Notes: generated by a model not told the origin, from the sequence alone. DNA of 37,753 bases from Lachnospiraceae bacterium (GCA_021205305.1 JAJPXU010000006.1:1-37753); one strand, 5' to 3'; counted from the first letter of the stretch, positions 1 to 8,110 are shown. Program-made: numbers and translations.

Positions 1-17
1 TCATATGTCTGTGGCTT

Positions 18-144
18 GATGGGCGTCTCCGTTTCACTTCGGTCGGCGCTAAGCGGACATCCACTGGATGTCCAGCGCCCGCCCATCCCGAAATGAAAAT
101 ACAGCCTTTAGCAGGTAAACCTGCACAGTCTGTCTTTTCATTTC
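18..144. repeat. Two adjacent complex palindromes in the intergenic region upstream of serC
   Basis: The first palindrome pairs GATGGGCG (18-25) with CGCCCATC (80-87). Inside it, GGCGCT (45-50) pairs with AGCGCC (74-79), and GGACATCC (55-62) pairs with GGATGTCC (66-73) around a 3-nt loop. The second pairs GAAATGAAAA (90-99) with TTTTCATTTC (135-144), ACAG (101-104) with CTGT (130-133), and GCAGGT (111-116) with ACCTGC (119-124). Neither is followed by a clear T-run, so they look more like intergenic repeat or processing elements than simple terminators. No coding sequence was recognised in 1-317. Confidence 0.7.
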
Positions 145-161
145 GATGCTGTTCTGAACTG

Positions 162-190
162 TTACAAAATAATTTGTCGTTCACTATAAT
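162..190 (+). promoter_or_regulatory. Probable sigma-A promoter of the serC operon
   Basis: TTACAA (162-167) and a perfect TATAAT (185-190) are separated by 17 bp. This lies about 130 bp upstream of serC. I saw no T-box signature in the leader between the promoter and the gene. Confidence 0.6.
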
Positions 191-216
191 TTGATGCACA
201 CAGCAACGGCGCAAAG

Positions 217-238
217 GGAAACGACGAATGTCGTTTCC
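217..238 (+). other. Perfect hairpin in the serC leader
   Basis: GGAAACGAC (217-225) and GTCGTTTCC (230-238) form a 9-bp stem with a GAAT loop. No T-run follows, so it is not an obvious terminator. It could be an mRNA-stability or processing element. Confidence 0.5.
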
Positions 239-317
239 TATTAAATGGGCTTCTTCTCGTAGCTGCGAAAGATTTGAACAGTTACGAATCAGGATCTTAA
301 GAGGAGGAAATGAAAAA

Positions 318-1400
318 ATGAGCAGAGTGTACAACTTTTCAGCCGGTCCGGCGGTTTTGCCGGAGGAGGTTCTGCGCGAAGTGCAGGACGAGATGATGGA
401 TTATGGCGGCAGCGGAATGTCCGTGATGGAGATGAGCCACCGCTCAAAGGTGTTTGATAACATCATCCAGGAAGCAGAGCAGGATCTGCGCGACCTGATG
501 GGGATTCCGGACAATTACCGCGTGCTGTTTATGCAGGGCGGCGCGAGCCTGCAGTTCGCGATGATTCCGATGAACCTGATGAAGAACCGGGTAGCAGACT
601 ATGTGATTACCGGCCAGTGGGCGAAGAAAGCATGGCAGGAAGCGCAGAAATACGGCACCGCGAATGCGGTGGCGTCCAGCGCAGACAAGACGTTCTCCTA
701 TATTCCGGATTGCAGTGATCTGCCGATCAGTGAGAATTCTGACTATGTGTACATCTGTGAGAACAATACCATTTATGGGACAAAATACAAAAAGCTTCCG
801 AATACGAAGGGGAAGCTTCTGGTTTCTGACGTGTCGTCCTGCTTTCTTTCGGAGCCGGTGAATGTGACAGATTACGGTATTATTTACGGCGGAGTCCAGA
901 AGAACATCGGACCGGCCGGCATGGTGATCTCTGTGATCCGCGATGACCTGATTACGGATGATGTGATGGAGTGCACGCCGACCATGATGAAATTCAAAAC
1001 GCATGCGGACGCGGGTTCTCTTTACAACACTCCGAACTGCTGGTGCATTTATGTGTGCGGCAAAGTCTTCAAGTGGCTGAAGGCGATGGGCGGACTTTCT
1101 GTGATGAAAGAGCGCAATGAGAAAAAAGCGGCGATTCTTTATGATTTCCTGGATAACAGCAAACTGTTCCACGGTACAGTAGTGAAAGAAGACCGTTCTC
1201 TGATGAATGTTCCTTTCGTGACAGGAGACAAAGATCTGGACGCGAAGTTTGTTAAGGAAGCAGAGGCAGCCGGATTTGTGAATCTCAAAGGACACCGCAC
1301 CGTTGGCGGTATGCGCGCCAGCATCTACAACGCGATGCCGCAGGAGGGTGTGGAGAAGCTTGTGGAGTTTATGAAAGCGTTTGAAGAGAAAACTCTGTGA
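318..1400 (+). CDS. serC: Phosphoserine aminotransferase
   Basis: A PLP-dependent enzyme of serine biosynthesis that converts 3-phosphohydroxypyruvate and glutamate to O-phosphoserine. The protein starts MSRVYNFSAGPAVLPEEV, the classic SerC N-terminus, and is 360 residues long, the normal family length. The lysine in the GGVQKNIGPAG segment is the expected PLP Schiff-base residue. I chose the ATG at 318 because GAGGAGG lies just upstream (301-307). An in-frame ATG at 228 would add about 30 residues unlike the family. It is the first gene of a serC-serA-DUF1015 cluster, so the protein that makes its substrate is encoded directly downstream. Confidence 0.96.
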   Translation: MSRVYNFSAGPAVLPEEVLREVQDEMMDYGGSGMSVMEMSHRSKVFDNIIQEAEQDLRDLMGIPDNYRVLFMQGGASLQFAMIPMNLMKNRVADYVITGQWAKKAWQEAQKYGTANAVASSADKTFSYIPDCSDLPISENSDYVYICENNTIYGTKYKKLPNTKGKLLVSDVSSCFLSEPVNVTDYGIIYGGVQKNIGPAGMVISVIRDDLITDDVMECTPTMMKFKTHADAGSLYNTPNCWCIYVCGKVFKWLKAMGGLSVMKERNEKKAAILYDFLDNSKLFHGTVVKEDRSLMNVPFVTGDKDLDAKFVKEAEAAGFVNLKGHRTVGGMRASIYNAMPQEGVEKLVEFMKAFEEKTL

Positions 1401-1483
1401 GCGCAAGTACGGATAAATTCGCAGGTATCGTATCATACAGGTAATTTGCATGAATGATTGTTATTAAAGAGGCATAAAACAAC

Positions 1484-2647
1484 ATGTATCAGTATAAATG
1501 TTTGAATCCCATCGCAACGGCGGGACTGAATCAGCTTTCTGGTCAGTATGCGCAGGTAGAGAATCTGGAGGAAGCGGATGCTGTGCTGGTGCGCAGCGCG
1601 AATATGCATGAGATGGAGCTGCCGGATACGCTCCAGGCCATTGCGCGCGCGGGCGCGGGTGTAAATAATATCCCGTTGGATCTGTGCGCCGAGAAGGGAA
1701 TTGTGGTATTTAACACACCGGGCGCAAACGCGAATGGTGTGAAGGAACTCGTGATTGCGGGAATGCTGCTTGCGGCGCGCGACATTGTCGGCGGGGTCGG
1801 CTGGGTGGACAGCCAGGCGGGCAACGCAGATGTACAGAAACAGGCGGAAAAAGAGAAGAAACGCTTTGCAGGAACGGAGCTGCGCGGTAAGAAGCTGGGT
1901 ATCATCGGACTTGGTGCGATCGGTGTACAGGTGGCGAACGCAGCGACACATCTTTGCATGGAGGTGTATGGATATGACCCTTATATCTCCGTAGACGCGG
2001 CCTGGAATCTTTCGCGCAGCATTCACCATATCACGGATGTGGAGCAGATTTATGCGCAGTGCGATTATATCACGATCCATGTGCCGCTGATGGATTCCAC
2101 CCGCGGCATGATCGACCAGGCGGCGATTTCCAAAATGAAGCCGAACGCAGTGGTGCTGAATTTTGCGCGGGATCTTCTGGTAGATGAGAAGGCGATTGTT
2201 GCGGCTCTGGAAGAAGGGCATATTCATCGTTATGTATCCGATTTTCCGAATCCGGAGACGGTAGGCAAAAAGGGCGTCATTATCACGCCGCATCTGGGCG
2301 CTTCCACTGCGGAAGCGGAAGAAAATTGTGCAGTGATGGCAGTGAATGAGCTGCGGAATTTCCTGGAAAACGGCAACATCCGCAATTCTGTGAATTATCC
2401 GAATTGTGACATGGGCGTGTGCACGCATGTCGCCCGTGTGGCAATTTACCATAAGAATGTGCCGAAGATGATCAGCCGCTTTACCGATGTTCTCGGGGAT
2501 ATGAACATTCAGAATATGAGCAACACCAGCCGTGGTAATTACGCTTATACGCTGGTCGATCTGGATGCCCCGATTTCGGATGAGATTGTGGCCGGACTCA
2601 GGGAAGTGCAAGATGTCATCAAGGTGCGCGTAGTAAAAAACAGCTGA
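1484..2647 (+). CDS. serA: D-3-phosphoglycerate dehydrogenase with C-terminal ACT domain
   Basis: Catalyses the NAD-dependent oxidation of 3-phosphoglycerate to 3-phosphohydroxypyruvate, the first committed step to serine. A Rossmann motif, GLGAIG, sits near residue 143. The D-2-hydroxyacid dehydrogenase active-site regions follow: the Arg segment NFARD, the Glu segment FPNPE and the His segment PHLGASTAEAE. The last 70 or so residues, beginning near NVPKMISRFTDVLG, fit an ACT domain, which in this family binds serine for feedback control. The length, 387 residues, matches the short form without the extra intervening domain of E. coli or human SerA. It lies 83 bp after serC. Confidence 0.95.
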   Translation: MYQYKCLNPIATAGLNQLSGQYAQVENLEEADAVLVRSANMHEMELPDTLQAIARAGAGVNNIPLDLCAEKGIVVFNTPGANANGVKELVIAGMLLAARDIVGGVGWVDSQAGNADVQKQAEKEKKRFAGTELRGKKLGIIGLGAIGVQVANAATHLCMEVYGYDPYISVDAAWNLSRSIHHITDVEQIYAQCDYITIHVPLMDSTRGMIDQAAISKMKPNAVVLNFARDLLVDEKAIVAALEEGHIHRYVSDFPNPETVGKKGVIITPHLGASTAEAEENCAVMAVNELRNFLENGNIRNSVNYPNCDMGVCTHVARVAIYHKNVPKMISRFTDVLGDMNIQNMSNTSRGNYAYTLVDLDAPISDEIVAGLREVQDVIKVRVVKNS

Positions 2648-2722
2648 ACGAATTGGTGTTTCTATTTTAAAAGTGCCTGCAATACGGGCATATGAATTTA
2701 ACAGAATAAACGGAGAAAATAA

Positions 2723-3964
2723 ATGGCAGAAATTGTTCCATTTTATGGTGTACTTCCGGCAAAAGAGTACGCTTCCCGCGTGGCAGCGCTTCCCTATGAT
2801 GTTTACAGCCGTGAGGAAGCGGCTGTGGCTGCGGCGAAGGATCGGTTGTCCTTTTTAAACATTGACCGTCCGGAGACACAGTTTGATCCTTCACAGGATA
2901 TGTACGCGCCGGAAGTATACTGCAAAGCAGATGAAATGCTTCAGGCGGAGATTGCGGAAAAAATTTTCGTGCAGGATACGGAAAAAAATTATTATATTTA
3001 TGAACTGACCATGAATGGGCGCAGCCAGACTGGACTGGTGGCTTGCGCTTCGATTGACGATTATATCCATAATGTAATCAAGAAGCATGAGAATACCCGT
3101 GCGGAGAAGGAAGAGGACCGTGTTCACCATGTCGATCAGTGCAGCGCGCAGACCGGGCCGATCTTTCTGGCCTATCATCGTGACGAGCGGATTGCTGCGG
3201 TGATTGCCCGCGCAAAGGAACAGGAGCCGATCTTTGATTTTTGTTCAGACGACGGGATCGGGCATCGTGGCTGGCGTATTGGCGATACGTCAGATATTAT
3301 TGAGATTTGCGAAGCCTTTGCAGGGATTGACCACATCTATATTGCGGATGGACATCACCGAGCTGCTTCCGCAGTGCGTGTCGGACTGCAGCGCAGGGCG
3401 GAGCATCCGAATTACGAAGGAGACGAGGAGTTCAATTATTTCCTTTCCGTTCTTTTCCCGGATGATGAGCTGATGATCATGGATTACAATCGGCTGGTGA
3501 AGGATCTGAATGGCCTGTCTGTGCCGGAATTTTTAAAGCGTACGGGTGAGGTGTTTGAAGTTACACCCTGCGAGGAAGGGAAAAAGCCTGAAAAAAAGGG
3601 CTGCGTTACCATGTACCTCGACTCACAGTGGTATCATTTAGAGTTAAAACCACAGTATCGCAGTGCAGATCCGGTTCTGGGGCTTGACGTATCGGCACTT
3701 CAGAACCATCTGATTGCCCCGGTACTGGATATCCAGGATCCCAAACGGAACTGCCGGATTGATTTTGTCGGCGGAATTCGTGGACTGGAAGAACTGAAAC
3801 GACGGGTAGATGAGGACGGATGGGCGGCGGCGTTCGCGATGTACCCGACTTCGATTGGGGAGCTTTTCGCGGTCGCTGATGCAGGGCTTTTGATGCCGCC
3901 GAAATCAACATGGTTTGAACCAAAGCTGCGCAGCGGATTGTTTTTGCATCTTTTTGAAAGATAA
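2723..3964 (+). CDS. DUF1015 family protein
   Basis: A 413-residue protein of the DUF1015 (COG4198) family, recognised by the N-terminal VPFYGVLPAKEYASRVAALP segment and the central motif IYIADGHHRAASAV. The family has no firmly established biochemical role that I can state. It recurrently sits beside serC and serA in Clostridia, as it does here 75 bp after serA. That suggests a link to serine or phosphoserine metabolism, possibly phosphate-ester chemistry, but this is inference from context. No signal peptide or membrane segment is visible. A short GGAG-containing site precedes the ATG. Confidence 0.88.
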   Translation: MAEIVPFYGVLPAKEYASRVAALPYDVYSREEAAVAAAKDRLSFLNIDRPETQFDPSQDMYAPEVYCKADEMLQAEIAEKIFVQDTEKNYYIYELTMNGRSQTGLVACASIDDYIHNVIKKHENTRAEKEEDRVHHVDQCSAQTGPIFLAYHRDERIAAVIARAKEQEPIFDFCSDDGIGHRGWRIGDTSDIIEICEAFAGIDHIYIADGHHRAASAVRVGLQRRAEHPNYEGDEEFNYFLSVLFPDDELMIMDYNRLVKDLNGLSVPEFLKRTGEVFEVTPCEEGKKPEKKGCVTMYLDSQWYHLELKPQYRSADPVLGLDVSALQNHLIAPVLDIQDPKRNCRIDFVGGIRGLEELKRRVDEDGWAAAFAMYPTSIGELFAVADAGLLMPPKSTWFEPKLRSGLFLHLFER

Positions 3965-3965
3965 A

Positions 3966-4025
3966 GCATTGGTCACATCTGTAGTGATTGGAATAAGGTA
4001 AATCTGATCAAGATGTGACCGGTAA
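3966..4025 (-). repeat. 60-bp palindromic intergenic repeat, copy 1 (reverse orientation)
   Basis: The arms GGTCACATCT (3971-3980) and AGATGTGACC (4011-4020) are inverted repeats. When reverse-complemented it aligns along its whole length with the copies at 14701-14762 and 24578-24638, sharing the inner GGTAAATCTG..TC segment. It is the most diverged of the three. It lies between the DUF1015 gene and the glgB-like gene. Confidence 0.75.
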
Positions 4026-4058
4026 TGGCTGCGAAGCGACAGAACAGGAGGATTCTCT

Positions 4059-6698
4059 ATGAATGAAAAACTGTACGATTTAATGGACTGGGCTGGGATT
4101 GAAGCACTTGTTTATTCTGAAGAGGACAACCCTCATCAGAATCTGGGTCCCCATTTGACAGAGGACGGCGTCGTTTTTCTTGCATTTTTCCCGGGCGCTG
4201 CAGAAGCGTCTGTTCGGATTGACGGGCAAAAAGATCCGCTTCCGATGGAGATGGAAGACGAAGCTGGATATTTTGCCGCGATGATGGAAGGGGATGCCAT
4301 TCCTGCTTATTCCTACCAGGTGATATATGAGGACGGAAAAGAGGCAGAATATGGAGATCCTTATGCGTTCGCGCCGCAGCTGACGGAAAAAGATACAAAG
4401 AAATTCAATGCCGGTATTTCCTACGAAGTTTATAAAAAACTGGGAGCGCATCCGATGACGATTGACGGAAAAGCAGGCGTGTATTTTGCCGTCTGGGCAC
4501 CTTATGCGATGCGTGTCAGCGTGGTGGGTGATTTTAACAGTTGGGATGGGCGGATGTACCCGATGCGCAGACTTTGGGACTCGGGTGTTTTTGAACTGTT
4601 TGTGCCGGGGATTGTTTCTGGAGCACTCTATAAGTTTGAGATCAAGGCGAAAGGCGGGCTGACCTACCTGAAGGCAGATCCGTATGCGAATGCGTCCGAG
4701 CTTCGCCCGGGAACGGCTTCCGTTGTGACAGACCTGAGTGGTTTTGCGTGGACCGATGAAAAATGGCTCGCCGCCCGGAGCAGCACGCAGGCAAAAAATG
4801 CCCCAATGGCGGTTTATGAGGTCGACCTTGCAACCTTCCGGAAGCCGGTTACGCAAAATGAGAAGCAGGAAGCTGCCGCTGAGAGTGCGGCTGCAGCGTT
4901 TCCTCAGATTCGGCCTGCAAAGAGTCCGGAGAAAACAGAGGAGGAGGTTTCCGCTTCGAAAAACGCAAAGAAGGCAGATTCCCAGGTTTTGCCGGAACAG
5001 AGGGAAGAAAATGGCAGCGGAAGCGTGGATGAGCCAGATGTTCGCGAATTCTATAATTACCGTGAGCTGGCTCCGATGATTGCGGATTATGTGAAGGAAG
5101 TCGGCTATACGCACATTGAGCTTTTGCCGGTCATGGAGCATTCTTCGGATACCTCGTATGGCTATGAGGTGACGGGGTATTATGCGCCGACCGCACGGTT
5201 TGGTACGCCGGAAGATTTTATGTATTTTATGAATTATATGCACGAGCAGGGGATCGGCGTGATTCTTGACTGGGTACCATCGCAGTTCCCGCGTGACACA
5301 CATGGTCTGGCTGCTTTCGACGGAACATTCCTGTATGAGCACTTGGATCCGCGCAAGGGCGTTCACCCGAAAAATGATACCCTGCTGTATAACTATGGCC
5401 GTCCGGAGGTTTCAAACTTCCTGATTGCAAATGCCCTTTTCTGGAAAAATGTTTACCACGCGGATGGGCTGCGGATGAATGCGGTGGCTTCCATGCTGTA
5501 TCTGGATTATGACCGGAAAGCAGGGGAATGGGTACCGAATATGTACGGTGGCAATGAGAATCTGGAGGCTGTGGAATTCTTCAAGCACCTGAATTCCATT
5601 TTCAGAAAACAGGCGGACGGTGCTCTGCTGATCGCCGAGGATTCCTCCACATGGCCGAAGCTTACCACTCCGGTTGAGGAGGGTGGTCTCGGGTTTGATT
5701 ACAAGTGGAATACCGGCTGGACGAATGATGTGATTGACTATATGCAGCTGGATCCCTTTTTCCGCTCGCACCATCATAACGATTTGACGTTAAGCATGGT
5801 CTACGCCTACAGCGAGGATTTTATTGTCGGTTTCTCGCATGACAATGTTGTGAATGGCCAGGGTTCCATGTTTGATAAAATGCCGGGCAAGCGCAGCATG
5901 AAATTTGCAAATCTTCGCGCCGCGTATGGCTTCATGGTGGCTCATCCAGGCAAAAAGCATCTGTTCATGGGACAGGATATCGGGATACCTTCTCAGTGGG
6001 ACTATAAGACTGCGGTTCTGTGGGAGCTTCTGGAGGAAGAAGACTATTCGCAGATGAAAGCCTATATGCAGGCATTGCTTTCCCTTTACCGTTCACAGCC
6101 GGCTTTGTATCAGAAAGACTATGACCCGGAAGGGTTTGAATGGATTGACACCCTTTCCGCAAATGAGAACACGATTGTATTTCTGCGCAGGGGAGCAGCC
6201 GAAAATGAGGATCTTCTGGTTGTGTGCAACTTCTCACCGTTAGCATATGAGAAATATCAGATTGGTGTGCCTTACAGTGGGAAGTATAAAGAAATCTTCA
6301 ATAGCGACAGCGCCGCATTCGGCGGAACCGGGAAGACAAATCCGCGTGTCAAGGCTTCGAAGAAAGAAATATGCGACGACCGGGAGAATTCCATCCGCAT
6401 CCAGATGCCGCCGATGGGGATTGCGGTTTTTAAATGTACGAAAGAAGAAACAGTGCAAACGGATGCGGTAAAGAAAAGCACCGGGGAATCTGTATCGGAA
6501 AAACCAGCAGCAAAGAAGCCGGCAGCGAAAGCCGCGGCGAAAAAAACAGCGGACAAGCCGGCAACCGTGAAAAAAGCTGCCACGAAGAAAACAGCTGCTT
6601 CGGAAACCACGGTAAAAAAGGAGCCGACGGCAAAAAAAGCAGTTGCGTCGAAAGAAGAAGCAGGCAAAACAACGGCGAAAAAAGGGAAGAAAAAATAG
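4059..6698 (+). CDS. GlgB-like GH13 protein with substituted catalytic residues and Lys/Ala-rich tail (probable pseudoenzyme)
   Basis: The fold is clearly that of glycogen branching enzyme: an N-terminal CBM48-type region (about 1-235), then a GH13 barrel with GlgB-specific stretches such as YTHIELLPVMEH and ASMLYLDYDR. The catalytic positions are altered. The invariant GLRVDAV nucleophile motif reads GLRMNAV (Asn474). The region I motif DWVPAHFP reads DWVPSQFP (Gln409). Region IV SHDEVVHG reads SHDNVVNG (Asn596, Asn599). The acid/base Glu527 (IAED) and Asp595 remain. A charged low-complexity insert of about 70 residues (about 262-331) interrupts the barrel. The last 85 or so residues are Lys/Ala-rich (AAKKPAAKAAAKK type), resembling histone H1 tails. 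Length is 879 against about 640-730 for GlgB. The start at 4059 has an AGGAGG site. I infer that it is not an active branching enzyme; a glucan-binding or scaffold role is possible. Confidence 0.85.
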   Translation: MNEKLYDLMDWAGIEALVYSEEDNPHQNLGPHLTEDGVVFLAFFPGAAEASVRIDGQKDPLPMEMEDEAGYFAAMMEGDAIPAYSYQVIYEDGKEAEYGDPYAFAPQLTEKDTKKFNAGISYEVYKKLGAHPMTIDGKAGVYFAVWAPYAMRVSVVGDFNSWDGRMYPMRRLWDSGVFELFVPGIVSGALYKFEIKAKGGLTYLKADPYANASELRPGTASVVTDLSGFAWTDEKWLAARSSTQAKNAPMAVYEVDLATFRKPVTQNEKQEAAAESAAAAFPQIRPAKSPEKTEEEVSASKNAKKADSQVLPEQREENGSGSVDEPDVREFYNYRELAPMIADYVKEVGYTHIELLPVMEHSSDTSYGYEVTGYYAPTARFGTPEDFMYFMNYMHEQGIGVILDWVPSQFPRDTHGLAAFDGTFLYEHLDPRKGVHPKNDTLLYNYGRPEVSNFLIANALFWKNVYHADGLRMNAVASMLYLDYDRKAGEWVPNMYGGNENLEAVEFFKHLNSIFRKQADGALLIAEDSSTWPKLTTPVEEGGLGFDYKWNTGWTNDVIDYMQLDPFFRSHHHNDLTLSMVYAYSEDFIVGFSHDNVVNGQGSMFDKMPGKRSMKFANLRAAYGFMVAHPGKKHLFMGQDIGIPSQWDYKTAVLWELLEEEDYSQMKAYMQALLSLYRSQPALYQKDYDPEGFEWIDTLSANENTIVFLRRGAAENEDLLVVCNFSPLAYEKYQIGVPYSGKYKEIFNSDSAAFGGTGKTNPRVKASKKEICDDRENSIRIQMPPMGIAVFKCTKEETVQTDAVKKSTGESVSEKPAAKKPAAKAAAKKTADKPATVKKAATKKTAASETTVKKEPTAKKAVASKEEAGKTTAKKGKKK

Positions 6699-6728
6699 TG
6701 AATATCGGGATAATAAAGCGGAGGGCAG

Positions 6729-7085
6729 ATGGATAATAATACGGAATCTGAAAAAAAAGAAGAACAGGGCATGCACACACACGTTCTGGAGGATGGAACT
6801 GTTATCCAGCACAGCCACACGCATACGCATGAGAATACGAAAGCTGTGCTGAACCGGCTTTCCCGGGCGATCGGCCACCTGGAATCGGTCAAGAGAATGG
6901 TCGAGGACGGGCGTGACTGCAGCGAGGTGCTCGTACAGCTCTCAGCAGTGAAGTCGGCGCTGAATAATACCGGAAAGATTATTCTGCAGGATCACATCAA
7001 GCACTGCCTTGTAGATGCGGTACAGACAGGCGATATGCAGGAGATCGAGGAATTGAACAAGGCGATTGACCAGTTTATGAAATGA
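6729..7085 (+). CDS. CsoR/DUF156-family metal-sensing transcriptional repressor with His-rich N-terminus
   Basis: A 118-residue all-helical repressor of the CsoR/RcnR/FrmR family. The metal or thiol site residues are Cys64, His89 and Cys93. This reproduces the C-x24-H-x3-C spacing of copper-sensing CsoR rather than the C-H-H set of RcnR and FrmR, so Cu(I) is the best guess for the ligand. An N-terminal extension contains six histidines between residues 16 and 34 (HTH and HSHTHTH), which could bind extra metal. A GGAGGG site sits just before the ATG at 6729. It starts 30 bp after the glgB-like gene. No copper transporter is next to it in the window, so its regulon is unknown. Confidence 0.88.
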   Translation: MDNNTESEKKEEQGMHTHVLEDGTVIQHSHTHTHENTKAVLNRLSRAIGHLESVKRMVEDGRDCSEVLVQLSAVKSALNNTGKIILQDHIKHCLVDAVQTGDMQEIEELNKAIDQFMK

Positions 7086-7123
7086 GAAGCTGAAATAAAA
7101 ATGGATTTTTTGTAAAAAACCCC

Positions 7124-7152
7124 TTGCCAAATCCGCAAAAGTTTTATATAAT
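7124..7152 (+). promoter_or_regulatory. Promoter of the tRNA-Thr gene
   Basis: TTGCCA (7124-7129) and TATAAT (7147-7152) with a 17-bp spacer. This is a strong sigma-A promoter about 60 bp upstream of the tRNA. Confidence 0.85.
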
Positions 7153-7212
7153 AGCGTGGTCGGTCGGACGATGCAACTGTTTTACTGATCGGCCATGCGA
7201 ATTATATAGTCT

Positions 7213-7285
<73 letters not shown>

Positions 7286-7292
7286 GAATGTG

Positions 7293-7319
7293 AAAAGCCT
7301 TGAGATCCAAGGCTTTTTT
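7293..7319 (+). terminator. Intrinsic terminator of the tRNA gene
   Basis: AAAAGCCTTG (7293-7302) pairs with CAAGGCTTTT (7308-7317) around a 5-nt loop and runs into a T-tract. It lies 8 bp after the tRNA. Confidence 0.9.
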
Positions 7320-7423
7320 GCTTTTATTAGAAGTGAAAAATCCGTCCGAAAGGGGCGGCTGATTTATTCGGTAAGAGATTTCCGAAGAGATGCCAGCTTG
7401 ACATGGAAACAGGAGGAATATTT

Positions 7424-8002
7424 ATGAAGCATCCGATTGCTGTGATTACGATGGAAAATGGAACGGAGATTGAGGTGGAGTTGTATCCGGAGGAAGCTCC
7501 CAATACGGTCAGCAGCTTTCTGTTTCTGGCGGGGAAAGGCTGCTTCGACAATCATGCGATTGAGCGAATCGCTCATGATTTTGTCGCAGACATCAGCTAT
7601 AGTGCTTTTGGAAGGGACGAGGCGAAGTATCTGATCGCGTATGAGACAGCAGACGCGGGCTTTCCGAATCATCTGCCTGCGCTCCCGGGTACGATTGTTA
7701 TGGGAGGCTATGAGGAGGGAATCTCAGGCGGAGAGTTCTTTTTCCCATTTCAGGAGAACGAACGCCTGACCTGGCATTATCCCGCGTTTGGGAAAGTGAC
7801 CAGGGGGATGGAGGAGATTATGCGCTGGAATACGCTTCCGCTGCGGGAGGTGGAGCTTCCGCAGGATCCTTCCATCCGGATTACTGCTCCAGTTGAGCCG
7901 CCGGTGATCCGGTCGGTTCGTGTAGAGACCTTTGGGGTTTCGTATCCGGAGCCGGTTCGCCTGGAAAAAGTGCCGCTTCCGGTGAATTGGTGTGACCTGT
8001 AA
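7424..8002 (+). CDS. Cyclophilin-type peptidyl-prolyl cis-trans isomerase
   Basis: A 192-residue protein of the cyclophilin family, expected to catalyse proline isomerisation in the cytoplasm. The N-terminus (PIAVITMENGTEIEVELYPE followed by EAPNTVSSFLFLAGKGCFDN) is the standard cyclophilin opening of strands plus helix. The central LPGTIVMGG and GEFFFPF segments match the core, although the family's usual Gly-Ser-Gln-Phe-type motif is diverged. The region after about residue 150 is a C-terminal extension typical of clostridial versions. No signal peptide. Start at 7424 chosen because AGGAGGA (7411-7417) lies 6 bp upstream; the in-frame ATG at 7403 lacks such a site. The last codons coincide with a copy of an intergenic repeat arm. 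Confidence 0.85.
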   Translation: MKHPIAVITMENGTEIEVELYPEEAPNTVSSFLFLAGKGCFDNHAIERIAHDFVADISYSAFGRDEAKYLIAYETADAGFPNHLPALPGTIVMGGYEEGISGGEFFFPFQENERLTWHYPAFGKVTRGMEEIMRWNTLPLREVELPQDPSIRITAPVEPPVIRSVRVETFGVSYPEPVRLEKVPLPVNWCDL

Positions 8003-8003
8003 C
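7989..8003 (-). repeat. Half-copy of the 60-bp palindromic repeat overlapping the cyclophilin stop codon
   Basis: GGTGTGACCTGTAAC is a 15-base exact reverse complement of the left arm GTTACAGGTCACACC at 14701 and 24578. It encodes the final residues Cys-Asp-Leu and the TAA of the cyclophilin gene. The rest of the element was not recognised around it. Confidence 0.55.
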
Positions 8004-8035
8004 GATTTCTGGTCACTCTTCCTTTGATTTTATTC

Positions 8036-8064
8036 TGGACATTAACACGTTACTGTGCTATAGT
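8036..8064 (+). promoter_or_regulatory. Promoter of the opp operon
   Basis: TGGACA (8036-8041), a 17-bp spacer and TATAGT (8059-8064), 47 bp before oppB. Confidence 0.65.
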
Positions 8065-8110
8065 GAACGGAGGGTTTACGTAAATTTTACGGCAGAAAAG
8101 AGGAACGAAG

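Noticed and set aside
190-317. T-box or serine riboswitch in the serC leader
   Set aside because: No T-box sequence (GGGTGGTACCGCG-like) or other known aptamer core was found, only a simple hairpin without a T-run.
444-2611. Long open frames on the minus strand opposite serC and serA
   Set aside because: They are in register with highly conserved plus-strand enzymes, are rich in His/Arg with no family resemblance, and lack ribosome binding sites. They are shadows of the codon bias.
6240-6892. Phe/Ser-rich minus-strand frames opposite the end of the GlgB-like gene
   Set aside because: The hydrophobic look is caused by reading the AAA/AAG lysine codons of the tail backwards. No start signal.
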